Source: an uncultured Gammaproteobacteria bacterium | Lineage (GTDB): Bacteria; Pseudomonadota; Gammaproteobacteria; UBA6429; Thiohalophilaceae | Assembly (NCBI GenBank): GCA_913064945.1 | Contig: CAJYAN010000009.1 | Coordinates: 62,001 to 126,000, forward strand | DNA length: 64,000 bases | Direction of reading: 5' to 3' | Shown here: positions 9,348 to 18,776 of the stretch, one piece after another | How positions within the stretch are numbered: the first letter of the stretch is position 1 | Layout: every line of letters begins with the position of its first letter | Made by a program: the position numbers and the translations under genes | Notes under the pieces: generated by a model | The model's database searches: none | What the model saw: only the letters and a program-made list of their open reading frames with translations | Told to the model about the DNA's origin: nothing

Positions 9348-10508
9348 TTAACCTCTTGCCGCATTGACGGCCTGCTTCGCCGCGTCGTCCAGATCGTCCG
9401 CCGCCAGAATCGCCAGACCGCTCTCGGCGAGTAATTTTTTACCCTGCTCGACATTGGTGCCTTCCAAACGCACGACGACCGGCACACTCATATCGACTTC
9501 TTTGACCGCCTGAATAATCCCTTCGGCGATCAGGTCACAACGCACAATGCCACCGAAGATATTTACCAGAATGGCTTTGACCTTGCTGTCAGACATGATG
9601 AGTTTAAACGCCTCGGCGACACGGGCCGCCGTAGTGCCACCACCGACATCGAGAAAGTTGGCGGGCTCACCACCATGCAGCTTGATAATATCCATGGTCG
9701 CCATGGCCAGACCCGCCCCGTTGACCATGCAGGCGATGTCACCCTCAAGACTGATGTAATTCAGGTCGTGCTCACGGGCGCGACACTCTTTTTCGTCTTC
9801 CTGTGTCATATCGCGCAGCTCGGCAATCGCCTTCTGGCGATACAGTCCGTTGTCATCGATATTGATCTTGGCATCGATGGCCAATAACTCCCCTGCTGTG
9901 GTTACAACCAGAGGATTGATCTCCAGCAGGCTGATATCCTTGTCAATAAATAAACGATACAGGCCGGACATGATCTGGCTGAAGACCTTAACCTGCGTGC
10001 CCAGCCCCAGACCAAAGGCCAGCTGGCGACACTGATAGCCTTGCAGGCCGGCGGCGGGATTGACGGCCACGGTCAGAATTTTTTCCGGTTGGCTGCGGGC
10101 CACCTCTTCGATATCCATACCACCAGCGGCCGAGGCCATGAAGACAACACATTCACGCTGGCGATCCACCAGTGCCCCCAGATACAACTCGCGCGCGATG
10201 TCACAGGGCTGTTCGATCAGGACCTGATGAATAGGCTGACCTTCAGCTCCGGTCTGATGGGTTACCAGGCGGGTACCCATCAGCTGACGGGTAAAGTCCT
10301 GTAAATCCCTGGTGTTATCGATGACGCGGACGCCACCGGCCTTACCTCGCCCACCGGCATGGACCTGAGCCTTGGCCACCCAACGTGAACCGCCGAGGTC
10401 CGCGGCAGTCGTTGCCGCCTGTTCTGCCTGGTCAATAACGCTAAAACGGGGCACCGGGATACCATATTGCTGAAACAGGGCCTTGGCCTGGTATTCATGG
10501 AGATTCAT
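9348..10508 (-). CDS. sucC: Succinate-CoA ligase [ADP-forming] beta subunit
   Basis: Beta subunit, 386 residues. The N-terminal ATP-grasp domain begins [20 protein letters not shown] and contains [18 protein letters not shown]; the C-terminal ligase domain has [19 protein letters not shown] and [11 protein letters not shown]. It catalyses succinyl-CoA + ADP (or GDP) + Pi to succinate + ATP (GTP) with SucD. First gene of sucC-sucD-nadE. A 148-bp region separates it from the divergent PP0621-family gene and must hold promoters for both directions. Confidence 0.96.
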   Translation of the reverse strand: MNLHEYQAKALFQQYGIPVPRFSVIDQAEQAATTAADLGGSRWVAKAQVHAGGRGKAGGVRVIDNTRDLQDFTRQLMGTRLVTHQTGAEGQPIHQVLIEQPCDIARELYLGALVDRQRECVVFMASAAGGMDIEEVARSQPEKILTVAVNPAAGLQGYQCRQLAFGLGLGTQVKVFSQIMSGLYRLFIDKDISLLEINPLVVTTAGELLAIDAKINIDDNGLYRQKAIAELRDMTQEDEKECRAREHDLNYISLEGDIACMVNGAGLAMATMDIIKLHGGEPANFLDVGGGTTAARVAEAFKLIMSDSKVKAILVNIFGGIVRCDLIAEGIIQAVKEVDMSVPVVVRLEGTNVEQGKKLLAESGLAILAADDLDDAAKQAVNAARG

Positions 10509-10656
10509 GCAGATTCCTTGGATATTGGTCGAACGAGTATAAGGCGGCTATTTTGGAGCAATCCGCCGCGGGACGCAAAAACAAACGCAGAGACCCGCTC
10601 GATACGATGCGGAGTCGTGCCGATTTCGTTATGATGGGGGTACTACCATTATTATA

Positions 10657-10902
10657 GTGATTGATACTCTCATGGGCCTATTCCGCTTATTAGTCATCCT
10701 GGGCATTGCCTACCTTGCCTACCGGCTTTTCGTTTCCTGGCAGCGTCTCACCCAGCAGCCAAAGCCGGAGCCGCGCAAGCAGGTTAAAAATGTTGTGCCC
10801 TGTCATTTTTGTCGGCTGCATATTCCAGAAGCAGAGGCAATCCAGAAAAATGGCCGCTACTACTGCAGTGTGAAACACCTGCAACAGGACCAGGATAGTT
10901 AA
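10657..10902 (+). CDS. PP0621-family small membrane protein upstream of pilS
   Basis: An 81-residue protein with one N-terminal membrane segment (LFRLLVILGIAYLAYRLFV) and a cytoplasmic tail holding the cysteine pattern CHFCRLHIPEAEAI...GRYYCSVKH, which looks like a small metal-binding knuckle. This is the layout of the PP0621 family, typically found just before pilS. The start could be GTG at 10657 or ATG at 10672; neither has a clear ribosome-binding site. It ends 8 bp before pilS, so the two are likely co-expressed. Its role is unknown. Confidence 0.75.
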   Translation: MIDTLMGLFRLLVILGIAYLAYRLFVSWQRLTQQPKPEPRKQVKNVVPCHFCRLHIPEAEAIQKNGRYYCSVKHLQQDQDS

Positions 10903-10910
10903 CCATCAAT

Positions 10911-12545
10911 ATGTCGTCGTCTTTTTTCCATGCCCCCTTTAACCTGATTGCTGAACGACCCACCGATACCTGGCGACCGCTGGCCTATTTGAATCTGTAC
11001 CGCCTGCTGGTATCGGCGACCTTTATTGTTTTTTATCTCAATGAGACCCTCACCATCCCGCTCAAGGGATACGCACCAAGGCTATTTATCAGTGTAATAC
11101 TATTTTATTTTATCTTTAGCCTGATCAACTGGGTCATGATCCGCCTGCGGCAACCCGGCTTTAACGTGCAGGTCTTTCTCGGTGTCTTTATCGACATCAT
11201 TGTCACCACCGTATTCATGCATGCTGCCGGTGGCATCCAGAGTGGTTTTGGCACACTCATAGTGGTCGCCATTGGCGGTGGCAGTATTATCATGAGTGGT
11301 CGTATGGCACTACTGTTTGCCGCCACCGCCACGATTGCCATCCTCGGTGAACAGACCTATGTCAGCCTCCTCAGTCGCTATGAAGATGCCAACTATATCC
11401 AGGCAGGGATTCTTGGCCTGAGTTACTTTACCACCGCCATCGTCGTCAACTTTCTCGCCCGGCGTATTCGAGAGAGTGAGGCGCTTGCCCGCAAGCGCGG
11501 CGTTGACCTTGCCAATATGGCCGAACTCACCGAGCATATTATCCAACGTATGCAAACGGGCATTCTGGTAATCGATCAGGATAACCATGTGCGTCTGGTG
11601 AACGAGGCGGCCTGGCAAATGCTCGGTATGCCATCACTGACACGCGAAAATACCCTGAAAAATATCTCGCCTGAATTGCATCAGCAAATCGAGCAATGGC
11701 GCGGTGATACCGAATGGCGTTCACTGGTATTTCGGCCGTCACAAAATATGGGTGACATCATGCCGCGTTTTTCACAGATCGGTCGGGATATTAGCAGCGG
11801 CATTCTGGTTTATCTGGAAGATACCTCGGCCATGGCGCAACGGGCACAACAATTACAACTAGCCTCGCTGGGTCGCCTCACCGCCAGTATCGCCCATGAA
11901 ATTCGTAATCCGCTAGGCGCGATCAGTCACGCAGGCCAATTACTCGCGGAGTCTCCCCACCTCGATAGTCATGATCTGCGTCTAACCCGCATTATTGCCG
12001 ATCAGTCTGAGCGCCTGAATACGATCGTTGAGAATATTATGCGTGTCAGTCGGCGCGATGAATCGCGCATCGAGGTCTTTAACCTGTCTGATTTTCTGCA
12101 ATACTTTATGAAAAACTATCTGGCCGGTAAGGAAGGTATTCAGGCGGAAGATATTCTGGTCAGCATCAATCCGGCCGATACCCAGGTTCGCTTTGATGCC
12201 TCACACCTGGAACAGGTACTGGTCAATCTGGTCGATAATGGTCTACGCCATAGCGCGCATTACCCCAACAAACCGCGTGTCGAAATACTCGGGGGCAACA
12301 GCGAGGCCTCCAATCGTCCCTTTCTGGATATTATCGATCACGGTAGCGGGATTTCTGCTGAGGCCCTGCAACATATTTTTGAGCCATTTTTCACCACCGA
12401 GGCGACCGGTAGCGGCCTGGGGCTGTATCTCTCCCGTGAACTGGCTGAGTGTAATCAGGCGCGACTCAATTACGTTTCGCTACCCATGGAAAAGGGCACC
12501 TGTTTTCGTATTCTGTTTCAAGACCCGCGCAGGCAATTTAACTAA
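10911..12545 (+). CDS. pilS: Sensor histidine kinase PilS
   Basis: Membrane kinase that phosphorylates PilR to control pilin transcription. The 544 residues comprise about six membrane helices in residues 25-185, a PAS-like domain around 205-310, the HisKA box with phospho-accepting His329 (ASIAHEIRNPLGAI), and the ATPase domain with N box NLVDNGLRHS, DHGSGI and GSGLGLYLS. In Pseudomonas, PilS monitors PilA level in the inner membrane; the multi-helix N terminus here fits. Its usual partner pilR follows but is pushed 417 bp away by a foldback repeat element. Confidence 0.93.
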   Translation: MSSSFFHAPFNLIAERPTDTWRPLAYLNLYRLLVSATFIVFYLNETLTIPLKGYAPRLFISVILFYFIFSLINWVMIRLRQPGFNVQVFLGVFIDIIVTTVFMHAAGGIQSGFGTLIVVAIGGGSIIMSGRMALLFAATATIAILGEQTYVSLLSRYEDANYIQAGILGLSYFTTAIVVNFLARRIRESEALARKRGVDLANMAELTEHIIQRMQTGILVIDQDNHVRLVNEAAWQMLGMPSLTRENTLKNISPELHQQIEQWRGDTEWRSLVFRPSQNMGDIMPRFSQIGRDISSGILVYLEDTSAMAQRAQQLQLASLGRLTASIAHEIRNPLGAISHAGQLLAESPHLDSHDLRLTRIIADQSERLNTIVENIMRVSRRDESRIEVFNLSDFLQYFMKNYLAGKEGIQAEDILVSINPADTQVRFDASHLEQVLVNLVDNGLRHSAHYPNKPRVEILGGNSEASNRPFLDIIDHGSGISAEALQHIFEPFFTTEATGSGLGLYLSRELAECNQARLNYVSLPMEKGTCFRILFQDPRRQFN

Positions 12546-12630
12546 AATTTATAAAGACCTGGAATCATATTTCACACGGTACATTAATGTGGGGGAAGTC
12601 CGGTGACCAATCTAGCCACTGAGATTTTGA

Positions 12631-12854
12631 CCTGAGCTATCCCCACAAAATTGCGATCAAAAACAATGAGTTACTTAAATATCTTTGTATACACAATGAC
12701 AAAAGTCCGTCATTGCGAAGGAGTGAAGCGACCGACGCCATCTCGTGATACACAGAATATTCTCGAGATGGTCACCTCAACACTGAAAAATAATCATTAT
12801 TCAGTGTTTCCCCGCAATGACCAATCACTAAAAATTTTGTGGGGATCCCTCAGG
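12631..12854. repeat. 224-bp foldback (MITE-like) element between pilS and pilR
   Basis: Terminal inverted repeats of 22 bases (12631-12652 and 12833-12854) agree at 20 positions; the inner 14 bases (ATCCCCACAAAATT and its complement) are perfect. Inside lies a second nested pair, described separately. There is no convincing coding sequence inside and no obvious target duplication. Such nested palindromes are typical of non-autonomous mobile repeats. The surrounding 12546-12962 gap contains nothing else I can support. As it is transcribed with pilS if that message runs on, it would form a large RNA hairpin. Confidence 0.65.
12709..12821. repeat. Nested inverted repeat with GTCATTGCG ends
   Basis: Nine-base ends GTCATTGCG (12709-12717) and CGCAATGAC (12813-12821) are perfect inverted copies. 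Within them are an 8-bp pair CCATCTCG/CGAGATGG (12738-12745 and 12764-12771) and a local hairpin CACTGAA...TTCAGTG (12781-12806). GTCATTGCGA(A/G)... ends followed by GAAGCGA are a form seen in dispersed intergenic repeats of many bacteria. The position inside the larger repeat suggests one element landed in another, or one compound element. Confidence 0.55.
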
Positions 12855-12962
12855 ATGTGGACAACGTTTTGCCAGGCATGCTATCAACCCGTTAGTAAAC
12901 CCCGTGCCTTCACACAACCATTTTCGATTTCTGCTTTTTGAATAACGGGGTTAAGATACGGC

Positions 12963-14318
12963 ATGGTGGAAAAAAATACGTTAAAAGATTATCAGACGCT
13001 CATCGTCGATGATGAGCCGGATATCCGTGAGTTACTAGAGATCACCCTGTCGCGAATGGGCATCCATACTCACAGCGCAGAAGATATTAGCAGCGCCAAA
13101 CAATTATTGACGCAACATCGCTTTAACCTTTGTCTCACAGATATGCGTCTACCGGATGGTAACGGCATTGACCTGGTCCGCCACATTCAGCAACACCATC
13201 CCCAGATGCCATCGGCAGTCATCACCGCGCATGGCAATATGGAATCAGCGGTCGAGGCACTGAAAGCCGGCGCGTTTGATTTTGTCTCCAAGCCCGTTGA
13301 CCTAAATAAATTACGCAATCTAATTTCAACGGCCTTAAAGGTCAGCGCCCAGGAAAAGACCAAAGACATACCTGCACCGGCCTATCGCCTGCTTGGCAAG
13401 TCCGAGGCCATACTGCAAACACGCAAGACCATCGACAAACTGGCCCGTAGTCAGGCACCGGTCTATATCAGCGGTGAATCCGGTGTCGGCAAGGAGCTGG
13501 TGGCGCGCCTCATCCACGAAAGTGGTCCACGCCGCGACAAGCCCTTCGTGCCGGTTAACTGCGGCGCAATTCCTTCGGAATTAATGGAGAGTGAATTTTT
13601 TGGCCACAAAAAAGGCAGCTTCACTGGCGCCATGAGTGACAAGCAGGGGCTGTTTCAGGCCGCCGATGGCGGCACGTTGTTTCTCGATGAAGTGGCTGAC
13701 CTGCCGCTGGCCATGCAGGTCAAATTACTACGTGCCATCCAGGAAAGTTCCGTCCGCCCGGTGGGGGAGTCCCGCGAAATTTCGATTAACGTCCGTGTTC
13801 TCAGCGCCACACATAAAGATCTATCCGCCCTGGTCACTCACGGTGACTTTCGTCAGGACCTGTTTTATCGCATTAACGTGATCGAACTACACGTTCCCAG
13901 TCTACGCGAACGGCCAGAAGATATCCCCCTGCTTTGCGAACACATGCTGCGCCGCACCGCCAGTCAATGGCAGACCGATGTCCCCAAGCTGGGACCCACG
14001 GCCATACGCGCACTACAAAGCTACAGCTTTCCCGGCAATGTCCGCGAACTGGAAAATATTCTGGAGCGCGCCATGACGCTCTGCGATGGTGACATTATTC
14101 AGCAGGATGACCTGCAACTACCATCACACAACGCCAACGGTAACAAGGGCTCGACAGTCGAAGACCTGAGTCTGGATAGTTCCGTGGAAAATACTGAACG
14201 GGAGCTGATTACCCGGGCGCTGGAAAAAGCGCGTTATAACAAAACCGCCGCCGCCGAATTGCTCGGCATTTCGTTTCGACAGTTACGCTATCGCATTAAA
14301 AAACTGGGGATTGAATAA
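12963..14318 (+). CDS. pilR: Sigma-54-dependent response regulator PilR
   Basis: NtrC-type activator of pilA. The 451 residues hold a receiver domain with DDEPD at 16-20, phospho-acceptor Asp60 (LCLTDMRLPDG) and Lys110 (FVSKPVD); an AAA+ domain with Walker A GESGVGKE (171-178), the sigma-54 contact loop as GSFTGA (218-223, Ser in place of the usual Ala), Walker B GGTLFLDEV; and a Fis-type helix-turn-helix at the end (NKTAAAELLGISFRQLRYRIKKLGI). A predicted sigma-54 promoter and operators are found upstream of pilA in this window. It is convergent with gspN at 7 bp. Confidence 0.94.
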   Translation: MVEKNTLKDYQTLIVDDEPDIRELLEITLSRMGIHTHSAEDISSAKQLLTQHRFNLCLTDMRLPDGNGIDLVRHIQQHHPQMPSAVITAHGNMESAVEALKAGAFDFVSKPVDLNKLRNLISTALKVSAQEKTKDIPAPAYRLLGKSEAILQTRKTIDKLARSQAPVYISGESGVGKELVARLIHESGPRRDKPFVPVNCGAIPSELMESEFFGHKKGSFTGAMSDKQGLFQAADGGTLFLDEVADLPLAMQVKLLRAIQESSVRPVGESREISINVRVLSATHKDLSALVTHGDFRQDLFYRINVIELHVPSLRERPEDIPLLCEHMLRRTASQWQTDVPKLGPTAIRALQSYSFPGNVRELENILERAMTLCDGDIIQQDDLQLPSHNANGNKGSTVEDLSLDSSVENTERELITRALEKARYNKTAAAELLGISFRQLRYRIKKLGIE

Positions 14319-14325
14319 GCCACGG

Positions 14326-15111
14326 CTACCAGTTGGGAAGTCTGCCGCGTTGTGTAATCTTCACATACCCCTGGGCATCACGCGGTCCCAGAATACTGAT
14401 CGACTGCGCCAGCGCCTGGCTTGCGGAACTCCTGGCCGAGACCGTAATGTGTGTCTCATAGCTGCCATTGCCCTGCACCGTCACCTGACCCTGTAACTGT
14501 AATGGTCCCCCCTGATCCTGTACTGACAACACGGTGCCTGTTCCTTTCGCCTGCATCTTGACCTGCAGATCACCAAGCTGAATGGCCTGAGGTGCCGTCA
14601 ATGCCGCCTCACGCCAGAGCAGTTCCCCTTGCAGACTCAATTGCTGACCTTGACGAAGCGTCGCCTGCTTAATATCGGCTGTCACCTGACCCGCCAGCGC
14701 AATCGGAAAACCGTAAAACAGCGGCATGAGATTTGCGGCCGGAAAACTACCCCGCACAGCAGATAGATCCAGCGTCTCCCCACTGAAACCGGTCTTTACC
14801 TCTGCCTGACCATAGGCATCCGCCTGACGAAACTTAAATCCCAGCGATACCTTACCCCACAGTAGTGGCAAGGCATGCAGTCGCCATGACAGATTGGAGA
14901 GACCAAAACTATTGAGGTGTACCTGTCCCGCCTGACCATGCCAGACTGTGCCATGAAGTTCGCTTAGCCGAATATGACTACGTTGCAGATTCTGTGGTGG
15001 TATCCAGCGAAGCAGCTGACTGGCCGGTAATTGATACAACAGAAAAAAGACATACGTCACCGCAAACACGATTAACATTGCCGCCCTGGCTCTCGTCAAA
15101 TGCCAGCTCAT
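14326..15111 (-). CDS. gspN: Type II secretion protein GspN
   Basis: Last gene of the T2SS operon. The 261-residue product has one N-terminal membrane anchor (MLIVFAVTYVFFLLYQLPASQ) followed by a periplasmic domain built of repeated beta segments such as LSELHGTVWHGQAGQVHLNSFG, the usual GspN layout. GspN is dispensable in several systems and its task is poorly defined. Its ATG overlaps the gspM stop by one base (TGATG). No terminator is visible before the convergent pilR end. Confidence 0.85.
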   Translation of the reverse strand: MSWHLTRARAAMLIVFAVTYVFFLLYQLPASQLLRWIPPQNLQRSHIRLSELHGTVWHGQAGQVHLNSFGLSNLSWRLHALPLLWGKVSLGFKFRQADAYGQAEVKTGFSGETLDLSAVRGSFPAANLMPLFYGFPIALAGQVTADIKQATLRQGQQLSLQGELLWREAALTAPQAIQLGDLQVKMQAKGTGTVLSVQDQGGPLQLQGQVTVQGNGSYETHITVSARSSASQALAQSISILGPRDAQGYVKITQRGRLPNW

Positions 15112-15593
15112 CAGAGTGCTTCCAGTAACAGACGTAAATTGACCCGACCAGTCTCGGTCTGGCGTTCAGCGGCCATCTCCACCACTTCAATCCCCGCTTG
15201 TTTTTTCATTTGCTCCAGCCACATGAGGACATCATCGAAACCGGCATTATCCATCCAGATTCGCACACCCTGTTCACCCTCGGGCTGTATTTTACGAATG
15301 CTGCTGCGTAATTTTCCCTGTCTGGCAGTTTGCTCCACCACGCTCAAAAGCGAAGCCGATGATTTTGTGCCCTGTCCACCTTGCAACGGCGGTATCTCCC
15401 GCAGCGCGTTGCGCATCCATTGTAACTGTTCCGTCTGCTGGTTGACCTGTTGCTGTAACCGGTCGGCTCGATTTAGCAAGGGCGACCAAATTAACTGGTA
15501 GGGAAGAAAAATGGCAAACACCACCATCGCGACAATTACTAGCTGTCGCTCGCGCGACTGTAACTGATGAAACCAGAGTCGGAACTTTTTCAT
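15111..15593 (-). CDS. gspM: Type II secretion protein GspM
   Basis: Inner-membrane assembly platform protein that pairs with GspL. The start at 15593 gives 160 residues beginning MKKFRLWFHQLQSRERQLVI, with one membrane helix (LVIVAMVVFAIFLPYQLIW, about 17-36), a coiled coil (RADRLQQQVNQQTEQLQW) and a ferredoxin-like periplasmic domain. This ATG overlaps the gspL stop as ATGA; the open frame extends 25 codons further upstream into gspL but that is not needed. Confidence 0.87.
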   Translation of the reverse strand: MKKFRLWFHQLQSRERQLVIVAMVVFAIFLPYQLIWSPLLNRADRLQQQVNQQTEQLQWMRNALREIPPLQGGQGTKSSASLLSVVEQTARQGKLRSSIRKIQPEGEQGVRIWMDNAGFDDVLMWLEQMKKQAGIEVVEMAAERQTETGRVNLRLLLEAL

Positions 15594-16822
15594 GTCTGAC
15601 TCCTGATTTGCAGACGGGCCTCGACATGATTCTTGTCGGATGAGGCCGATTGAATCTCCACTTGCCAATGTTGTTGTTTGCTCAGGCTGGACTTAAGCTG
15701 ATCCAGTGACTGCAAGGTCGGTAATTGAACCTCGAGGTCGACTCGGCCGTCATGGTAACGCAGAACCTGTACCTGCAATCCCAACGAGTCAGCCAGTATC
15801 GGCGCCAGTTTCTGCAGCATGGCATAAAAGCTGGCATCCGCCGCGCCACGTTTTTGTTTGAGTTCCTTAAGCCGCGCTTCCATTTTGCGATAGACATCGC
15901 CACCAGGTTTCGCCGTCGGAAAAGCCTGCCGGTAAACCTGTTGCTGCTGTTGACGAATCGCATCCAGTTGATTCGATAAATGAATATTATCGACTACCGC
16001 CAGTGCTAAGCGGACGACAATCCAGACGGCCAGCATCGCGGCCACCGGATACCATACCCGATACTGCTGGTGACGACGTTTTTCACGATGACTATAACTT
16101 CCCTGTAACAGGTTCAGCGGTAAATTTTCTGTCACACCGGTCGCTAGAAGCCTTAGGGGCAAAATCACCTGCACCGAGATGTCACAGTTGAGCTGCGAGG
16201 CAAGCAAAGATTCAAGCTCCGTCTCCGGTCCAGTGCTGTAACTCCTGACGTGAATAACAGGGAATTCCTTATTGAGCATTATTTTTTTCAGCGCCAGACC
16301 AATATTGGCACTGTCCATCACCCAGCGTTCCCCGTCCGGCGAGACCAACAGGGTGCGACCCGCGTCTGTCAGTAGACACAGCTCGCCGGTAGTGCCCGGT
16401 AACAACATCACATCCGGAATAATCACTTTGGGATTGAGGCCGACAAGCGCTAGTTGGCTGCGCCAGGTTTCCATTTGCTGTCGGCGCACCGCCGCGACCC
16501 AGTACTGTCCCTGAGGATCGGCCGTGCCAAGGGCAAAGTGCATATCCTCAATGTCATCAATGATCTGATCTTCCAGGGCGAAGGGAATCGCCTTTAACAG
16601 GCGCTGTCGATTTTTGCCTGGCAGGTGCTGACGCGTCAGATAAATCACCTCGGCAGGGACGCTGACAATCACCCGGGCATTGTCCGCATACCTTGCCGCA
16701 TCGGCCAGTGTCCCCTGAATAACGTTGCCCCCGGTCTGGCCGTCTTCCAGCAATAACCAGGCGACGACGGTGTCGGCCTGTAGTTCTGCCTCGGTGAATT
16801 GAATAAGAAGCTGTTTCCCCAT
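15590..16822 (-). CDS. gspL: Type II secretion protein GspL
   Basis: A 410-residue bitopic protein that recruits the GspE ATPase through its cytoplasmic actin-like domain (residues 1-250; GKQLLIQFTEAELQADTV, then YLTRQHLPGKNRQRLLKAIPFALEDQI). A membrane helix follows (VWYPVAAMLAVWIVVRLALAV, about 255-275), then a periplasmic coiled coil and a ferredoxin-like domain that dimerises with GspM. Twelve bases separate it from gspK, and it shares ATGA with gspM. Confidence 0.9.
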   Translation of the reverse strand: MGKQLLIQFTEAELQADTVVAWLLLEDGQTGGNVIQGTLADAARYADNARVIVSVPAEVIYLTRQHLPGKNRQRLLKAIPFALEDQIIDDIEDMHFALGTADPQGQYWVAAVRRQQMETWRSQLALVGLNPKVIIPDVMLLPGTTGELCLLTDAGRTLLVSPDGERWVMDSANIGLALKKIMLNKEFPVIHVRSYSTGPETELESLLASQLNCDISVQVILPLRLLATGVTENLPLNLLQGSYSHREKRRHQQYRVWYPVAAMLAVWIVVRLALAVVDNIHLSNQLDAIRQQQQQVYRQAFPTAKPGGDVYRKMEARLKELKQKRGAADASFYAMLQKLAPILADSLGLQVQVLRYHDGRVDLEVQLPTLQSLDQLKSSLSKQQHWQVEIQSASSDKNHVEARLQIRSQT

Positions 16823-16834
16823 ACGCTAAACCTA

Positions 16835-17779
16835 TCAGTGCTCTACGGGTCGACGCAAGCGTACCGTGACCTGGCCGCTATTGTCCCGATACAGGAGTGA
16901 CTCTACCTGCTGTTGTATACGCCCAATCATGACATTCGTGGTGAGTAAAAAGTGGTGGCTGTTCAGCGATAAATCATCGGCACTGAGGCCTTTGCCACTA
17001 AAGGCGCTGTTCGCGGTAAACTCGTTCATCGTATCAAAGCCACCATTCTCCTGTTGTGTGACAATCGATTCAACATCGCTATCGGTCAGATTTTTTGCCA
17101 GCGTCAGTAATACCTCTTTGGAGGCGGTATTCACATTGATAGTGGTATTCGCGTTAATGGCGCAGACAAACGGCCGCAGTTTCTCATAGATCGCATAGGT
17201 GTAACCCTTAATCAGTAATAGTTCGGAGACACTCGCCAGTGGCCGGTTGGCGCTACGGTAAGGCGGGGTGCGGCCAAGATACTCACCATCTTCAGCCCCA
17301 TCGGGCAAGGTCACGTTTGAATCCGCGTCCAGCCAGTCGATCAGGCTGTCCACCAGGCTCTTATCAAAACCCAGCTCATCCAGCAGGCGTTCGTAACGCT
17401 GCCGCGCCAGGCCACGATTGGCACTGAGCAACAGACTATTTAAATTAAACCGCGCCTGTTGATCCTGGATACTACCGGAAATCTGCCCGCCCTCGACCGG
17501 AATAGGTGGTAAGACCCTGGCCCAGATATCCTTGCGGCTATCAGTCTTATTATTTTTCAGGTCCTGACGCAGTATCCGGCCCGCCCAGGCCTCACCGCCA
17601 AAGACATACAGGTTGGCCTGTTCCAGATGCAGAATATTGGCGGTGCGGCGGATATCCACCTGCTGACGCGAGGCCATGGCCGTCGCCGCCAGTGCAGCCA
17701 TACTCACCGCCAGAATAGCAATGATCAGGGCAAGTCCCTGCTGGCGCTGTCCTGCTGGTGAGTGTCCTCGCCGCAGCAC
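16835..17779 (-). CDS. gspK: Type II secretion minor pseudopilin GspK
   Basis: Large minor pseudopilin thought to cap the pseudopilus tip with GspI and GspJ. The chosen start is GTG at 17779, with GGAGG seven bases before it and overlapping the gspJ stop (TAGTG); this gives 314 residues. The N terminus has the prepilin-like sequence GQRQQGLALIIAILAVSMAALAA, with Leu rather than Phe after the cleaved Gly and lacking the Glu5, as is usual for GspK. The large alpha domain contains NLNSLL and LIDWLDAD motifs and two saposin/HhH-like repeats. The open frame extends 41 codons upstream into gspJ but lacks a start signal there. Confidence 0.9.
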   Translation of the reverse strand: MLRRGHSPAGQRQQGLALIIAILAVSMAALAATAMASRQQVDIRRTANILHLEQANLYVFGGEAWAGRILRQDLKNNKTDSRKDIWARVLPPIPVEGGQISGSIQDQQARFNLNSLLLSANRGLARQRYERLLDELGFDKSLVDSLIDWLDADSNVTLPDGAEDGEYLGRTPPYRSANRPLASVSELLLIKGYTYAIYEKLRPFVCAINANTTINVNTASKEVLLTLAKNLTDSDVESIVTQQENGGFDTMNEFTANSAFSGKGLSADDLSLNSHHFLLTTNVMIGRIQQQVESLLYRDNSGQVTVRLRRPVEH

Positions 17780-18384
17780 TAATTTGCCTCCGGTAGAACA
17801 AACAGCCGCGACAGACGCCCCCAGTCGGCGAAGGTCACACTGACTTCGACAGCACGCGGGAAGGCATGGCTCTGGGCAGACATCGGCCAGGCGGTTTGCC
17901 ACTCATCCTTTTCGTCAAGGACACGAATACTCAGCTCTGTAACATCATCCAGCAGGCGGCGCTTAATCACCGGACTATCCGGTGCGCGGTCCAGCACTGA
18001 CCAGCGCACGCGATACAGGCCCTTATCAGACACTTGATAAGCCACACGTTGCAGACTGCTGCGTGGCAATTGTGCCGGATTACGAAAACCATCACGGGTC
18101 AATTCCAGACGAAAGTCGCCGTCTTCTGCCAGCTTGAAGGCGGGCTGGCGATCGCCATATTGATCGCGAATCTCGCGCTCACTGATAAATTCCAGGTCAC
18201 GTTGCAGAACTAAAAAAGTCATTTGAATGGCCTGCAGTCGCCTGGCATCCGCATCGGTTTGCTCTCGAGCGGCAAACACCGATTGCATGCCCTGATAGGC
18301 CATCAGCGACATGAGGGCAAAAATGGTCATGGCCACCATGAGCTCAATCAACGTGAAACCCTGTTGTGGTTGCCGACGATTCAT
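17779..18384 (-). CDS. gspJ: Type II secretion minor pseudopilin GspJ
   Basis: A 201-residue pseudopilin: short leader MNRRQPQQG, then FTLIELMVAMTIFALMSLMAY with Glu5, cleaved and N-methylated by PilD. The remainder is the beta-rich domain of GspJ, which joins GspI and GspK at the pseudopilus tip. Its ATG overlaps the gspI stop (ATGA), and its stop overlaps the gspK GTG. Confidence 0.9.
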   Translation of the reverse strand: MNRRQPQQGFTLIELMVAMTIFALMSLMAYQGMQSVFAAREQTDADARRLQAIQMTFLVLQRDLEFISEREIRDQYGDRQPAFKLAEDGDFRLELTRDGFRNPAQLPRSSLQRVAYQVSDKGLYRVRWSVLDRAPDSPVIKRRLLDDVTELSIRVLDEKDEWQTAWPMSAQSHAFPRAVEVSVTFADWGRLSRLFVLPEAN

Positions 18385-18776
18385 GGCTTTGCGATAAAGG
18401 CACTGAGGGTGATCAATGCTGCGCTATCGCGTTCGGCTTCCTGCTGCACGCTCACCTCAATGCGACGAACTTCACTGTCTTCGGTATTAAGGGTCTGCTG
18501 TTTCCAGGCCCACTCGATACCGGCATAAAAGACCCGCCCCGACTTCGATCCCGTTTCAGGCCACTGATGTTCCAGGCGAATTTCGTTAATTTTGTTGGCC
18601 GCTACCCACTGGGCAAAGGTCTTGTTCTTGAGATAGGCGGCACTGCTGGCATTGCCCCCCGCCGCCCTGACCAGGGCCGACATGCCCACGGCCAGAATCA
18701 CCAGCGCCACCATTACTTCCAGTAACGTGAAGCCGCTTTGTCGCGGAGTGTTATTGCGCATTTCAGCTTGCACCAT
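18381..18776 (-). CDS. gspI: Type II secretion minor pseudopilin GspI
   Basis: A 131-residue pseudopilin with leader MVQAEMRNNTPRQSG and FTLLEVMVALVILAVGMSALV. It nucleates pseudopilus assembly with GspJ/GspK. The ATG at 18776 overlaps gspH by 14 bases; a second ATG at 18761 would give a shorter leader (MRNNTPRQSG) and cannot be excluded. Typical family features include the later EIRLEHQWPETG and VSVQQEAERD segments. Confidence 0.88.
   Translation of the reverse strand: MVQAEMRNNTPRQSGFTLLEVMVALVILAVGMSALVRAAGGNASSAAYLKNKTFAQWVAANKINEIRLEHQWPETGSKSGRVFYAGIEWAWKQQTLNTEDSEVRRIEVSVQQEAERDSAALITLSAFIAKP

Noticed and set aside
12193-12606. 137-codon frame overlapping the end of pilS
   Set aside because: It is a shifted frame over the PilS ATPase domain, whose motifs are intact in the pilS frame.
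12651-12941. 96-codon frame within the pilS-pilR gap
   Set aside because: It crosses the foldback repeat and its translation reflects the repeat; there is no ribosome-binding site or domain.
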